Source of the DNA: Halodesulfovibrio aestuarii
Lineage (GTDB): Bacteria > Desulfobacterota > Desulfovibrionia > Desulfovibrionales > Desulfovibrionaceae
DNA: 64,000 bases
Assembly: GCF_050571805.1 (NCBI RefSeq)
Contig: NZ_CP192219.1
Reading direction: 5' to 3' (one strand)
This document shows, piece by piece, positions 41,765 to 51,227 of the stretch. Each line of letters begins with the position of its first letter. Position 1 is the stretch's first letter. Under the pieces are notes generated by a model. It was given only the letters and a program-made list of their open reading frames with translations, searched no databases and was not told the origin of the DNA. Position numbers and translations under genes: made by a program.

Positions 41765-41978
41765 GGTAGCCTCGTATGGTTATAAGCAATTGAACGGAGT
41801 ACTGATTATGTAGCATGATTATGTAATATATTCCATCAGCGGGGAATAGTTGAGGAGTTGGGTTTTTTCCAATACAACATACAATCCTATTAGCGGTCGA
41901 AACCACCGATAGGAACAGCATACAGTATAATGACATTCCGTAAGAACATCAGTCAGGAATTTATGCCAAGGAGTATCT

Positions 41979-43904
41979 ATGCCTGTTGTAATGGGCACTG
42001 CCGGTCATATTGATCATGGTAAAACTACGCTTGTTAAAACCCTCACCGGAATCGACTGCGACAGACTGGAAGAAGAAAAAAAGCGCGGAATAACCATTGA
42101 ATTAGGTTTTGCATTCTTTGAGTTGCCGAATGGCGGCAAAATGGGAATTGTAGATGTTCCGGGGCACGAAAAATTTGTTAAAAACATGGTTGCAGGTGCA
42201 TCCGGTATCGACTTTGTGATGCTGGTAATTGCCGCGGATGAAGGCGTAATGCCACAGACCCGTGAGCATCTGGAAATCTGTTCTCTCCTAGGTATTCCGA
42301 CAGGTTTTGTTGCGCTCACAAAAACAGATATGGTAGACGAGGAATGGCTTGAACTGGTGCAAGAAGACGTAAAAGCTTTTCTGCAAGGCTCCTTCCTTGA
42401 AGATGCGCCGATTTTCCCCGTGTCCTCACAGACAGGTAACGGGCTTGATACGATTCGTGCGTATATCACCAAGATGGAAAAAGAGCTCAAACCACAGCGC
42501 CGTTCCGATCTGTTCCGTATGCCGGTCGATAGAATTTTTACAATGCGCGGACATGGAACCGTTGTGACAGGGACGATGGTTTCAGGCTCCCTCAACATCG
42601 GCGATGAGGTACGCTTCTATCCTCGCGAGTTGACAGGGAAAGTTCGCGGACTGCAAAGCCACGGCAGTACCGTTGAAAATGCTCCCGCAGGTAAGCGTAC
42701 CGCAATCAACATTACAGGTGTAGAAGTAGCAGATGTGCACAGAGGTGATGTTCTCGCACACCCCGACACGCTGTTTCCCTCGGATACATGGCACATTGAA
42801 CTTACCTGCCTTTCATCATCACCTTCACCGCTTAAGAACCGTACAGAAGTTCATTTCCATCATGGAGCACGAGATGTGTTGGCACGTCTCTATTTCCCGG
42901 ATCGTGATAAACTCATGCCGGGTGAAACCACTATCTGTGAAGTCCGGTTCCCTGAGCCAATGGTTGGAGTTGCAAATGACCGCTGTGTTATCCGCTCATT
43001 CTCTCCGCTACGCACCGTAGCGGGTGGCAAGCTTCTGCAACCGGAGGCAGAACGTCTGCGCAAAAAAAATCCACATTACAATATCATTTGGAAGAGTCTG
43101 CAAGAGCTTCCCAAAGCTGAGCCGGAAGACAGAGTACGTCTTCATCTGGCAATGGCGGCAGAAAATGGACTTTCCTTTTCCCGTCTCTGTATCTTCACAG
43201 ATATCGAAACCAAAAAACTTGAGAAGATCCTCAACCTATTCGGTGGAAAACAGGAAGCGCTCTGTTTCGATAAGGAAGAGCGCCAGTACATCGCAGGAAA
43301 TATACTCACAGAACTTTCAGAAAGTTGCATTGAATTCATGACAGCCTTCCATAAACACGACCCAATGAAGGCCGGTCTTTCCCGCGGCATGCTCGCATCC
43401 GGTTGGGGTAAACAGCTGTCTCCTAAGCTTGTACACTTTCTTGTAGAACGATTGATAAAAGCTAAAGCCATCATCATTGACGGTGACGTCCTGCGACTGC
43501 CAACGCATAAAGTGTCTATGGCTGCAGATCAGGAAGGCCTGCGCAGAGCCATTCTCGAAGCTTACGAAAAAGGTGGTATCACTCCACCGAACCTCAAAGA
43601 AGTACTTGAACCGCTCAATGTCGATGTAAAAGAAGCTCTGCCTGTTCTCAGGCTTATGGTAGAGAACAACGAAATGGTGAAAGTAAAAGATACTCTTTAC
43701 TACCACGCACCATCACTTGAAAAAGTAAAAAAAATGGTGTGCGACTACCTTTCCGACCATGATGACATCGGCCCTGCACAACTGCGGGATCTCACAGGAC
43801 TTTCACGTAAGTATGCGATCCCGCTTCTTGAATATTTTGACCGAGTGCGCCTGACTATGCGTATTGGTGACAAACGACAACTACGCGGTACCGGTGGAGT
43901 TTAG
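41979..43904 (+). CDS. selB: Selenocysteine-specific elongation factor SelB
   Basis: SelB brings selenocysteyl-tRNA to UGA codons next to a SECIS hairpin. The 641-residue protein begins with the GTPase domain (G1 GHIDHGKT at 9-16, DRLEEEKKRGITIELGFA, VDVPGHEKFVKNM, ALTKTDM), then EF-Tu-like domains (about 175-340) and a run of four winged helices (about 400-640) with the last at QLRDLTGLSRKYAIPLLEYFDR. No selA, selD, tRNA-Sec or selenoprotein gene is in the window. The stop is repeated: GTT-TAG occurs three times in a row. Confidence 0.95.
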   Translation: MPVVMGTAGHIDHGKTTLVKTLTGIDCDRLEEEKKRGITIELGFAFFELPNGGKMGIVDVPGHEKFVKNMVAGASGIDFVMLVIAADEGVMPQTREHLEICSLLGIPTGFVALTKTDMVDEEWLELVQEDVKAFLQGSFLEDAPIFPVSSQTGNGLDTIRAYITKMEKELKPQRRSDLFRMPVDRIFTMRGHGTVVTGTMVSGSLNIGDEVRFYPRELTGKVRGLQSHGSTVENAPAGKRTAINITGVEVADVHRGDVLAHPDTLFPSDTWHIELTCLSSSPSPLKNRTEVHFHHGARDVLARLYFPDRDKLMPGETTICEVRFPEPMVGVANDRCVIRSFSPLRTVAGGKLLQPEAERLRKKNPHYNIIWKSLQELPKAEPEDRVRLHLAMAAENGLSFSRLCIFTDIETKKLEKILNLFGGKQEALCFDKEERQYIAGNILTELSESCIEFMTAFHKHDPMKAGLSRGMLASGWGKQLSPKLVHFLVERLIKAKAIIIDGDVLRLPTHKVSMAADQEGLRRAILEAYEKGGITPPNLKEVLEPLNVDVKEALPVLRLMVENNEMVKVKDTLYYHAPSLEKVKKMVCDYLSDHDDIGPAQLRDLTGLSRKYAIPLLEYFDRVRLTMRIGDKRQLRGTGGV

Positions 43905-44020
43905 GTTTAGGTTTAGCATAAAAGCTGTTTACTTCGTGAAGAGTACGGCAGGCTATTTTGATAATTCCATACTGCACGTATCGGAGAGACAAGTAGCAAT
44001 GTTTTCTTAACAACAAGCTC

Positions 44021-44058
44021 AAAAAAAGGCTGTTCCTCATAAGGAACAGCCTTTTTTT
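44021..44058. terminator. Bidirectional terminator, GGCTGTCC family variant, between selB and tolC-like gene
   Basis: AGGCTGTTCCT pairs with AGGAACAGCCT around CATA, with seven A before and seven T after. Confidence 0.92.
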
Positions 44059-44132
44059 ATTCTCATATCGCAGCGGTAAGCGTACTAATAGTCTGTTGTT
44101 ACCGGCTGACAATCTTTGTCGACATCGAGTGA

Positions 44133-45686
44133 TTAATTCTGAGCACCGGTATCATCTGTACTGTCTGCGGCAACATCATTTTTAAGATCTTTCGCGATAT
44201 CCGCTTCCAGTCCACTACCTGTCTGGTTAATGACATCGCTTGTAGTAAGCCCAGGAACTTTACGACCTGTTGCGTTATACAATGATGCCACAGAAATCAT
44301 GTAATCGCCACGTGCTGTAATCAAAGATGCTTCCGCAGAAGAAAGGTCAGCCTGCGCATCAAGTACATCAGTGTTGGTACCAACCTGAGCCTGATAGCGG
44401 GCTACAGCCATGCGGTATGCTTCTTCTGCTGCTGCAACGGTTTTTTCTGCCACTTTAATACGTTTTGCAGCATTGATAATGTTCAAGTAACGAGACTTAA
44501 CTTGGTATGCAGCTTCCTGCCATGTATTTGCTTCAGAAGCCTTATTGGAAAGTACAGTCTGTTTTGCGCTGGTTGTTGCAAAATAGGTAGTACCCCAGGA
44601 GAAGAGGTCCCAAGAGGCCTTAGCTCCTACTGTAGTTTCTGATAACGCTGTTGGATTAGTGCTGCTATCAAAACCATTTACTTCCAGCCCGTCACCTGTT
44701 TTAGTCCACTCAACTGAAGCGGAAACCTGTGGATAGAATTCACTTGCAGCCACGGTTACCTGTTCCTGAGAAATCTCTGTTGCTTTACGGGCAATGAGAA
44801 TATCCGGACGATAATGAGCGGCGGTATCAAGACTTACCTCAAGAGGCTGTTCAAACGGGAAGTATGCAAGCTCACCTTTGTAGTTAATATGGGCATTAAC
44901 CGGAAGGTTAAGCAATGTATTCAAACGCGCTTCCTGGATAACAACCTTGTTTTGTGCAGAGATGAGGGTATCCTCAGCTTCGGAAAGCTGTGCCTCAGCA
45001 CGCAAGACGTCAATACGAGGTTTGAGCCCTACATCATAGAATGCCTGTGCAACTTTAAGCTGAGAAGCAAGACGCTCTACTGAGTCTTTCGCAGATTCAA
45101 CATTTTCACGTGCAGTCAGCAGATTAATAAAATTCTGCTGAACAAGAAAAATTAAGTTCAGCTCTGCCTGTCCCAGCGCAAGATCCTTACTCTGTGCAGT
45201 AAGAGCTGCACTATTGTAAGTAGCAAGAAGCTTGAAACCAGTAAAAATTGGCTGCGAAACTTTGACAGACCACAGATATGTATTGTGAGTATTGTATGAA
45301 CTTCTATCAGTGTGCAGTGCTGTATACGTGGTATTCAACGATGGTCCAAATGAACCGCGAGCAGCTTTTCTGCTTTCTTCAGCGCTGGTAGCACCTCTGC
45401 GGACAGCTTCAATGGACGGGTTATCAGCAAGTGCTTTCAGCACAGCTTCTTTTAAATTAAATGTACCGGAAGACTGAATACCGGAAGTAGACTCAGGTTC
45501 AATCGCAGTTGCAGCCTGCTTCATTTCTTCTGCCACGGCTGAACGCTCAGCAGGGGTTGCTTCGCGGTCAATCTTAACATCCTGCAAGCTATCTTCTGGG
45601 GTCATCTCTTCAGCAAAAACAGGTGCTGCCATAAGCATACTAAGCAGTACAAATAAAAGCAGCTGTTGCCAACGTGGGCATCTCAT
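44133..45686 (-). CDS. TolC family outer-membrane channel protein
   Basis: The 517-residue protein starts with a signal peptide (about 1-25, ending APVFA) and two OEP repeats, each of a long helix pair and beta strands. Visible landmarks are FNLKEAVLKALADNPSIEAVRRG, FTGFKLLATYNSAALTAQ, a duplicated ESAKDSVERLASQLKVAQAFY pattern and LDAQADLSSAEASLITARGDYMIS. Such channels export proteins or drugs together with inner-membrane partners; none is adjacent. ATG 45686 has AAGGAG upstream, which decides against an ATG 20 codons earlier. The N-terminal acidic segment (about 26-70) is longer than in E. coli TolC. Confidence 0.88.
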   Translation of the reverse strand: MRCPRWQQLLLFVLLSMLMAAPVFAEEMTPEDSLQDVKIDREATPAERSAVAEEMKQAATAIEPESTSGIQSSGTFNLKEAVLKALADNPSIEAVRRGATSAEESRKAARGSFGPSLNTTYTALHTDRSSYNTHNTYLWSVKVSQPIFTGFKLLATYNSAALTAQSKDLALGQAELNLIFLVQQNFINLLTARENVESAKDSVERLASQLKVAQAFYDVGLKPRIDVLRAEAQLSEAEDTLISAQNKVVIQEARLNTLLNLPVNAHINYKGELAYFPFEQPLEVSLDTAAHYRPDILIARKATEISQEQVTVAASEFYPQVSASVEWTKTGDGLEVNGFDSSTNPTALSETTVGAKASWDLFSWGTTYFATTSAKQTVLSNKASEANTWQEAAYQVKSRYLNIINAAKRIKVAEKTVAAAEEAYRMAVARYQAQVGTNTDVLDAQADLSSAEASLITARGDYMISVASLYNATGRKVPGLTTSDVINQTGSGLEADIAKDLKNDVAADSTDDTGAQN

Positions 45687-46143
45687 GGTCGGATCTCCTT
45701 GCGTCAGTCTCATAGACTCGCAGCTAGCACAGAACAGCTTATTCAAAAAAGAATAATTTCTTTCATGTGCTGTTTCAAGGGGTAAGGGATAAAAATACTG
45801 ATCTATACGTAATATAACGCGGTGTTTCAGATATGCTTCCGTGTGTAGGGAGAAGCAATGAATGATCAGAATAATTCCTAGTAGTTAAAAGATTCAAACG
45901 GTGTTTGAATCGCTAGTTTTTACTCAAAATAGCCAATTACTGCAAGGTTCTTTCCGCGGCAAGCAAAAAACAGCATCTTTTTTTACCTGAAACTTCAAGC
46001 ACTTTGATAAAAAAGGTTAGCTACTCTTAAGATAATTCAAAAAAAATTAATTGGATATGGAAGAACTTTATACCGTCACAGATTTAGGGTACAACGCTTC
46101 AAACTTAAAATAAAAATATCCGTAACATCAACCGGAGAAATAT
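45687..46143. promoter_or_regulatory. Divergent control region between tolC-like gene and tolQ
   Basis: No gene. TTGATA (46004-46009) and TAAGAT (46028-46033), 18 bases apart, are a weak sigma-70-like promoter for tolQ. GGAGAA lies just before the tolQ ATG. Confidence 0.4.
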
Positions 46144-46839
46144 ATGGGCGATACCAACATTTTCATGCTCATCGGGCAAGCAACAATTGTCGTAAAAATT
46201 ATTCTTGGAATGCTTGCACTTATGTCCCTCACCAGCTGGACAATTATGTTTAATAAATGGCTTACTCTCAGCGCTGCCAAAAAACGTGCAAGCAAGGGTA
46301 TTGAAGCATTCCAGAGCGCGAAGTCGCTACGCGAAGCTGTTCAGGCCGTTGGCACTGATGCTTCCTCACCATTGTTCTTCGTAGCACAGCAAGGTGTAGA
46401 CGAATACACCCGTCTTCGCGACAACGTAAATTCCTCTACCGTCATTGCAGACAACGTTCAGCGTTCTTTAGAACAAGGCGTGTCTATGCAGGCGGCATCC
46501 CTTTCCTCTGCACTTCCATTTCTTGCAACATGCGCAAACTCTGCACCTTTTATCGGCCTGTTCGGTACTGTGTGGGGTATTATGCATTCATTTCAGACTA
46601 TTGGTCAGATGAAATCAGCAGCACTGGCAGCAGTAGCACCGGGTATTTCAGAAGCATTGATTGCAACCGCTATTGGTCTTGCCGTCGCCATTCCTGCTGC
46701 CATCGGCTACAATATGTTCCTTGGTAAATTACAGGACATTGAAGTGCAGCTTAATTCATTTTCCGGTGTATTCTTAAACCGCGTACAGCGTGAACTCCAC
46801 GCTCACCAGCGTCCTAAGCGTACCACTGGCGAAGGGTAG
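46144..46839 (+). CDS. tolQ: Tol-Pal system proton channel protein TolQ
   Basis: TolQ is the MotA-like inner-membrane subunit that with TolR uses the proton gradient to drive the Tol-Pal system. The 231-residue product has three membrane helices (about 10-32, 125-150, 165-190) and the TolQ/ExbB motif LATCANSAPFIGLFGTVWGIMHSFQTIG; the third helix ends VAIPAAIGYNMF. Here it lies first in tolQ-tolR-tolA-tolB-pal with gaps of 5, 11 and 16 bases, so tolQRAB form one operon and pal follows 211 bases later. Confidence 0.95.
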   Translation: MGDTNIFMLIGQATIVVKIILGMLALMSLTSWTIMFNKWLTLSAAKKRASKGIEAFQSAKSLREAVQAVGTDASSPLFFVAQQGVDEYTRLRDNVNSSTVIADNVQRSLEQGVSMQAASLSSALPFLATCANSAPFIGLFGTVWGIMHSFQTIGQMKSAALAAVAPGISEALIATAIGLAVAIPAAIGYNMFLGKLQDIEVQLNSFSGVFLNRVQRELHAHQRPKRTTGEG

Positions 46840-46844
46840 CACGC

Positions 46845-47270
46845 ATGGCAATATCTCTCGGAAATAAAAAAGGCTTTGTAGCTGAAATCAACGTAACTCC
46901 TTTTGTAGATGTCATGCTGGTCCTGCTTATCATTTTCATGGTAACTGCCCCGCTTATGACACAGGGGTTAGATGTTGAACTGCCGCAAACAGAAACTGTT
47001 TCCGCATTGCCATCGGACAAGGATCACCTGATACTTACCATTGATAAAAATGGTAAGATGATGCTTGATGACTATGCTGTAACAGCTCAGGACCTTCCGG
47101 GACATCTGGAACGTCTTGTAAAAAAACAGAATAAGCAACTGTTCTTACGTGCCGATAAACATGTAGCATACGGAAACGTTGTAAAAGCAATGGGTATTAT
47201 CAAAGGTGCAGGCATCAATAACTTGGGAGTTCTCGCTGAAAACCCAGAAACTGCGACAGCAAAAAAATAG
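46845..47270 (+). CDS. tolR: Tol-Pal system protein TolR
   Basis: The 141-residue protein has a single membrane helix (about 20-40) in INVTPFVDVMLVLLIIFMVTAPLMTQGLDVELPQ. The Asp of PFVDVMLVLL (D22 in this numbering) is the proton-carrying residue. The periplasmic domain ends with ADKHVAYGNVVKAMGIIKGAG. It starts 5 bases after tolQ. Confidence 0.95.
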   Translation: MAISLGNKKGFVAEINVTPFVDVMLVLLIIFMVTAPLMTQGLDVELPQTETVSALPSDKDHLILTIDKNGKMMLDDYAVTAQDLPGHLERLVKKQNKQLFLRADKHVAYGNVVKAMGIIKGAGINNLGVLAENPETATAKK

Positions 47271-47281
47271 GTGCTCTTAAC

Positions 47282-48193
47282 ATGCGCTTTTTGAGTATGT
47301 TGTTCTCCTTGTGCCTTCATTTAGGGCTTATTGTTGCAGTCCTCTATTGGCCTGCTTCTACCATTAAGGTTCGACTGGATGTACCGGTCTACAAGGTTAA
47401 ACTTGTACATTTGGCTCAAGCAAAGCCTACCTCTCATCCAAAACATACGACACCGGTAGTAAAAAAAACAAAGCCCAAAAAAGACACACCTAAAAAAGAA
47501 AGCCCTAAAAAGGACACTCCTAAAAAAGAAGCTCCTAAACCAAAAGTGACAAAGCAGAAGGAGCCTGCAAAACCAAAATCCAAAACAAAACCTGTTAGCG
47601 ACAAAAAGAAAGATCAGCCCAAAAAAGCGGTAAGTAAAAAGACAAAGCCGCAAAAGAAAAAAGCTGTAACTAAAGCTGACACCAAGAAAAAACCGCAAAA
47701 GAAAAAGGTGAAGAAAAAAACTCCACCTAAACCGACTCCTGAGGATCTTTTGCGTAAAGCACTGGCTTCAACTAAGGCTGCTGTAAAAAAGGACGACCAG
47801 AAGAAGGTACAGGATATCGAAAAAGAGCTGGCGGCGTTACAAAAGACAGTGGCAAAAGAAGATGCCCAGCAAGCTGAACAAGGACTTAAAGGTACTCCGC
47901 AAGATGGTATTATCGGCAGTATAGAAGATCTCTATGCGTTAACAGTGATGGACGCCATCAGACCCAATTGGCGTTATCCAAAGCTTGCCACACGCACCAT
48001 TCTTGTTGCACAGGTACGGATAATGATTTCGAATACAGGGGAAATCTTAGACGCCAAGCTCATGAATTCGTCTGGACGTCCAGATTTCGATTCTTCCACA
48101 TTGCGCGCTATTGCTGACACAGAGCAGTTACCTAGTCCGCCAAGCCCTGATCTTACTGAAATCACCCTGAACTTTAACAGTCAGGCACAATAA
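47282..48193 (+). CDS. tolA: TolA/TonB-type linker protein
   Basis: The 303-residue protein has an N-terminal membrane helix (about 5-25), a very long Lys/Pro-rich region (about 50-160) with repeats of the PKKDTPKKESPKK kind, a charged helix, and a C-terminal TonB/TolA domain (about 215-300) with AIRPNWRYPKLATRT and ILDAKLMNSSGRPDFDSSTLRAI. This is the span that links the TolQR motor to TolB-Pal in the outer membrane. The location between tolR and tolB supports tolA. The Lys/Pro linker is more extreme than the E. coli Ala-rich helix. Confidence 0.88.
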   Translation: MRFLSMLFSLCLHLGLIVAVLYWPASTIKVRLDVPVYKVKLVHLAQAKPTSHPKHTTPVVKKTKPKKDTPKKESPKKDTPKKEAPKPKVTKQKEPAKPKSKTKPVSDKKKDQPKKAVSKKTKPQKKKAVTKADTKKKPQKKKVKKKTPPKPTPEDLLRKALASTKAAVKKDDQKKVQDIEKELAALQKTVAKEDAQQAEQGLKGTPQDGIIGSIEDLYALTVMDAIRPNWRYPKLATRTILVAQVRIMISNTGEILDAKLMNSSGRPDFDSSTLRAIADTEQLPSPPSPDLTEITLNFNSQAQ

Positions 48194-48209
48194 CTGACAC
48201 AACGTCTGG

Positions 48210-49562
48210 ATGAACAAAATGAAGCGTATTTATATACTTACATTGCTGGTCTGCATGGCTTTGGCTGCAGCAACATCCGCAAACGCCCGTTCTTTGGAAA
48301 TTGACATTTATGGACCGGGACAAAATAGCATCAACCTCATCCTATCCGCTCCTGTTATCGCACCGCAAGCAATGGGAAGCCCGCAAACACTACAAAGTGC
48401 TGCTGCCCTTTCCAAACTGATAAATAATAACCTGTACTACCTGCCGTTTATGAAGCTCATAAAAAGCCATACCATTCTTGGCGGCAACACAGTAATAGGT
48501 GGTACAGGTAAGGCTGTTGATTTTAAAAAATACCAGTTAGCAAATGTTGACCTGCTTGTTACCGAAGTATGGCCGGAAGTACCAAACGGTGCACGCCCTA
48601 AAGTTGAACTGCGTGCATTTGAAGTATTTACCGGAAAACTGGTTCTTGGTAAGGCATATTCCGAGCTTACACCGGAAAACCTTGCAAACGTTGCAGACAG
48701 ATTCTGTTCTGCTTTAATGAAAAAACTGACAGGACGTGGCGAATTTTTCCTCTCCACACTTGCTTTTGTTAAAAAAGCAAATCCTGAAAAGAAAGATATC
48801 TGGACAGTCCGGCCTACCGGTCGTGATCTGAACAGACTGACGAATATGTCCGGTCTTGCCATGTCACCAACATGGTCTCCTGACGGCCGGTATATCTTAT
48901 TCAGTCACATTGGCAAAAGATACCACTCTCTGGGCATTTGGGATCGCCTGACCCAGCGGGTGCAAAAAGTTCAATTTCCGGGAAACACCATTATCGGCCC
49001 TGCTTTCCTGCCTGATAACAAGGTTGCAGTAAGCCTTGCCGCAGGTGGTAATCCGGACATCTACCTTTTGAACCACCTCTTTAAACGCGAAAAAACTCTT
49101 GTACAAAACTGGGCAATTGATGTTTCTCCAAGCTTCGATGCCACAGGAAAGAAGATGGTGTTTGTTTCCAGCAGACGTGGTAATCCGCACATCTTCCTCA
49201 AAGACCTGGTAACAGGTAAAGAGACCCGTATTACTCGAAATGGCAAATACAACACCAGCCCGTCTATTTCACCTGACGGAGAACTGGTAGTATTCGCGCG
49301 AAGGACGCCGCAAGGCCACAGAATATTTGCCCTTGACCTAGTCACCGGCAAAGAAAAGCAGATTACCTTCGGGCCGGGCAATGATGAAATGCCTGCTTTC
49401 GGCCCCGATGGCTTTTTTGTTGCTTTCTCGTCCAACCGCACCGGCGAATACAAAATATATCTTACTACCCGCCACGGGGGGACTCCAAGGATTGTAAAAA
49501 CCGGCTCGGGAGAAGCAACTCTGCCCGCATGGGGCATGGTTCCCGCTGGGTCAGTACGATGA
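48210..49562 (+). CDS. tolB: Tol-Pal system beta-propeller protein TolB
   Basis: TolB is a periplasmic protein that shuttles between TolA and Pal. The 450-residue product has a signal (about 5-26, ending SANA), an N-terminal alpha/beta domain (about 30-165) and a six-bladed propeller with WSPDGRYILFSH, SFDATGKKMVFVSSRRG, SPDGELVVFARRT and FGPDGFFVAFSSNRTGEYKIY repeats. The ATG at 48210 is used; a second ATG three codons on is also possible. Confidence 0.94.
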   Translation: MNKMKRIYILTLLVCMALAAATSANARSLEIDIYGPGQNSINLILSAPVIAPQAMGSPQTLQSAAALSKLINNNLYYLPFMKLIKSHTILGGNTVIGGTGKAVDFKKYQLANVDLLVTEVWPEVPNGARPKVELRAFEVFTGKLVLGKAYSELTPENLANVADRFCSALMKKLTGRGEFFLSTLAFVKKANPEKKDIWTVRPTGRDLNRLTNMSGLAMSPTWSPDGRYILFSHIGKRYHSLGIWDRLTQRVQKVQFPGNTIIGPAFLPDNKVAVSLAAGGNPDIYLLNHLFKREKTLVQNWAIDVSPSFDATGKKMVFVSSRRGNPHIFLKDLVTGKETRITRNGKYNTSPSISPDGELVVFARRTPQGHRIFALDLVTGKEKQITFGPGNDEMPAFGPDGFFVAFSSNRTGEYKIYLTTRHGGTPRIVKTGSGEATLPAWGMVPAGSVR

Positions 49563-49773
49563 CATTTACTTTCTAAGTATCATCGCACTTGCCAACAGCC
49601 TGAAACCATGTAAGAAATGGACGGAGTTTTTTTGAATTTTATAGGAATATAGGTTATTACGGCGCATTGCTCTAATATAAGTATATTCGCGCTATTCAAA
49701 TCGGTTTTTAAATGCTTGTTATGAAAGCGATTCTATCGCTAGAGTCCTTTTTTGCAAACTTTAGGAGGATGCA
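49563..49773 (+). promoter_or_regulatory. Gap between tolB and pal
   Basis: This 211-base gap is much longer than the others in the operon. It is AT-rich, ends with AGGAGG before the pal ATG, and probably carries a separate pal promoter. No terminator was seen. Confidence 0.4.
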
Positions 49774-50322
49774 ATGATGAAACGATTCGGTATTGCACTG
49801 CTGCTCATTATGGCTATGGCTATGAGCTTCGGTTGTGCTAAGAAACAGGTAGCTGTTACCCCTGAAAATGCCTCTGGCTCTACTGCTGTTGTTGAAGCGT
49901 CTGCTGACAATAATGGTGGCTCTATGGATATGAGCTCTCAGGCAACAGAAGGACAGCTTGCAGAAGAAATGGCAGCAGCAGCTGTTGTTATGGCTGACGC
50001 ACCAATTTACTTCGATTTTGATAAATTTGACATTAAAGCTGAGTACCGCACCGTGCTCAAGCACAATGCAATGATGCTCCAAAAGTACCCTATGATGCGT
50101 GTTCTCATTGAAGGCCACACTGACTCCCGCGGTACTTCAGAATACAACCTTGCTCTTGGTGAACGCCGCGCACGTGCTGTTCAGGATTACCTGATCGTTC
50201 TCGGTGTACCTGCAACTCAGCTCGAAATCGTTTCCTACGGTGAAGAACGTGCTGCTGTTCAGGGTGCAAGCGAAGCTGCTTGGGCTAAGAACCGTCGTGC
50301 CGAGTTCAAACTCATCAAGTAA
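49774..50322 (+). CDS. pal: Peptidoglycan-associated lipoprotein Pal
   Basis: Pal anchors the outer membrane to peptidoglycan. The 182-residue precursor has a lipoprotein signal ending FGC (lipid Cys C21). The OmpA-like domain (about 70-182) shows IYFDFDKFDIKAEYR, LIEGHTDSRGTSEYNLALGERRARAVQDYL and KNRRAEFKLIK; the peptidoglycan-binding Asp and Arg are in this set. AGGAGG stands before the ATG. A terminator follows about 30 bases after the stop. Confidence 0.94.
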   Translation: MMKRFGIALLLIMAMAMSFGCAKKQVAVTPENASGSTAVVEASADNNGGSMDMSSQATEGQLAEEMAAAAVVMADAPIYFDFDKFDIKAEYRTVLKHNAMMLQKYPMMRVLIEGHTDSRGTSEYNLALGERRARAVQDYLIVLGVPATQLEIVSYGEERAAVQGASEAAWAKNRRAEFKLIK

Positions 50323-50352
50323 TATAGCTAAGACTCCTTAGCAGATATACGT

Positions 50353-50384
50353 AAGGCGTTTCCTCAGGGAGACGCCTTTTTTTT
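50353..50384 (+). terminator. Intrinsic terminator after pal
   Basis: AAGGCGTTTCC pairs with GGGAGACGCCTT (one G-U pair), followed by eight T. Confidence 0.88.
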
Positions 50385-50545
50385 GGGGTTATTGCCGTTT
50401 GAGCCATGCTTATTGATCTCTAACAAACGCCCTTCGATGCCTGCAATTTTAATCCATAAGACAGATTGCTCCATCGAGAAAATTACTGCATTAATCCGCT
50501 TGAACACAGCAATCATAGAATTAAAAAAACATGGAATTTTATTCA

Positions 50546-50586
50546 CAAAAAAGCAGGCAATGGATGCTCCATTGCCTGCTTTTTTG
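50546..50586. terminator. Bidirectional terminator before the convergent hypothetical gene
   Basis: AAAAGCAGGCAATGGA and TCCATTGCCTGCTTTT form a perfect 16-bp stem around TGC with flanking A and T runs. It lies at the 3' end of the minus-strand gene 50616-51131. Confidence 0.9.
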
Positions 50587-50615
50587 CGCTTTGAAAACTA
50601 TATCTACAACAAATA

Positions 50616-51131
50616 CTATTGTTTTTTACTAGTAGTATCTGTTGCTGTAGCAGCTTCAGCCGCTTTCATTTTTTCACGAGTTTCTTCAATGTAGCCCTTA
50701 ACCTTATCAGACTTCTTCCATTCATCATACATGGAAAGCCAGTTACCAAAGTCAAGGAAGCTCTGGTCGAGCTGTGCTTCGTGACCTTCAACCCACATGC
50801 TGAACAAATGCATCTCAAACTGGAAGGTTGCACTGTTGAAAACACGCTCTGCCATACCTGCTTTCATGCTGTTACCATCAAGTTCGGTAGAAACATACAC
50901 AATAACAGCTTCACGGGAGGTTTCCGGAGTAATTTCCTTGTTGTTAAGCTCATCAGCAAGGGAATGAATATGCGGCCAATTCTCACGGATACGCATGTCT
51001 GCTTTTTCAGGAATACGTATGAAGAGCTTGCCATCTTCCTCTTCGCTAATGAAGTAGAAGCGTAACCAGTTCTCAAAGATAAGAACTTCGCTGATAGATT
51101 TAACTGCCTTAGAAAATTCTGTAACCGCCAT
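50616..51131 (-). CDS. Hypothetical protein, soluble, unknown function
   Basis: The 171-residue product has no signal peptide, no membrane helix and no recognised domain. It begins MAVTEFSKAVKSISEVLIFENWLRFYF and keeps aromatic residues (WPHIHSLADEL, FQFEMHLFSMWVEGHEAQ, FGNWLSMYDEWKKSD), with an Ala/Thr-rich tail. ATG 51131 has AAGGAG six bases upstream, which decides the start against one 15 codons earlier. The gene is single. A role cannot be given. Confidence 0.8.
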   Translation of the reverse strand: MAVTEFSKAVKSISEVLIFENWLRFYFISEEEDGKLFIRIPEKADMRIRENWPHIHSLADELNNKEITPETSREAVIVYVSTELDGNSMKAGMAERVFNSATFQFEMHLFSMWVEGHEAQLDQSFLDFGNWLSMYDEWKKSDKVKGYIEETREKMKAAEAATATDTTSKKQ

Positions 51132-51227
51132 GTGGCACTCCTTTCTCTGTTTCTCCCACTGAATGGGGACAAACAACTATGGTCATTAGATGGCCATACG
51201 TCAAGTGAGTTTTTTCACAATCATGAC

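Noticed and set aside
50619..51065. 148-codon plus-strand frame
   Set aside because: It is antisense to the hypothetical gene 50616-51131, which has the better ribosome site and start.
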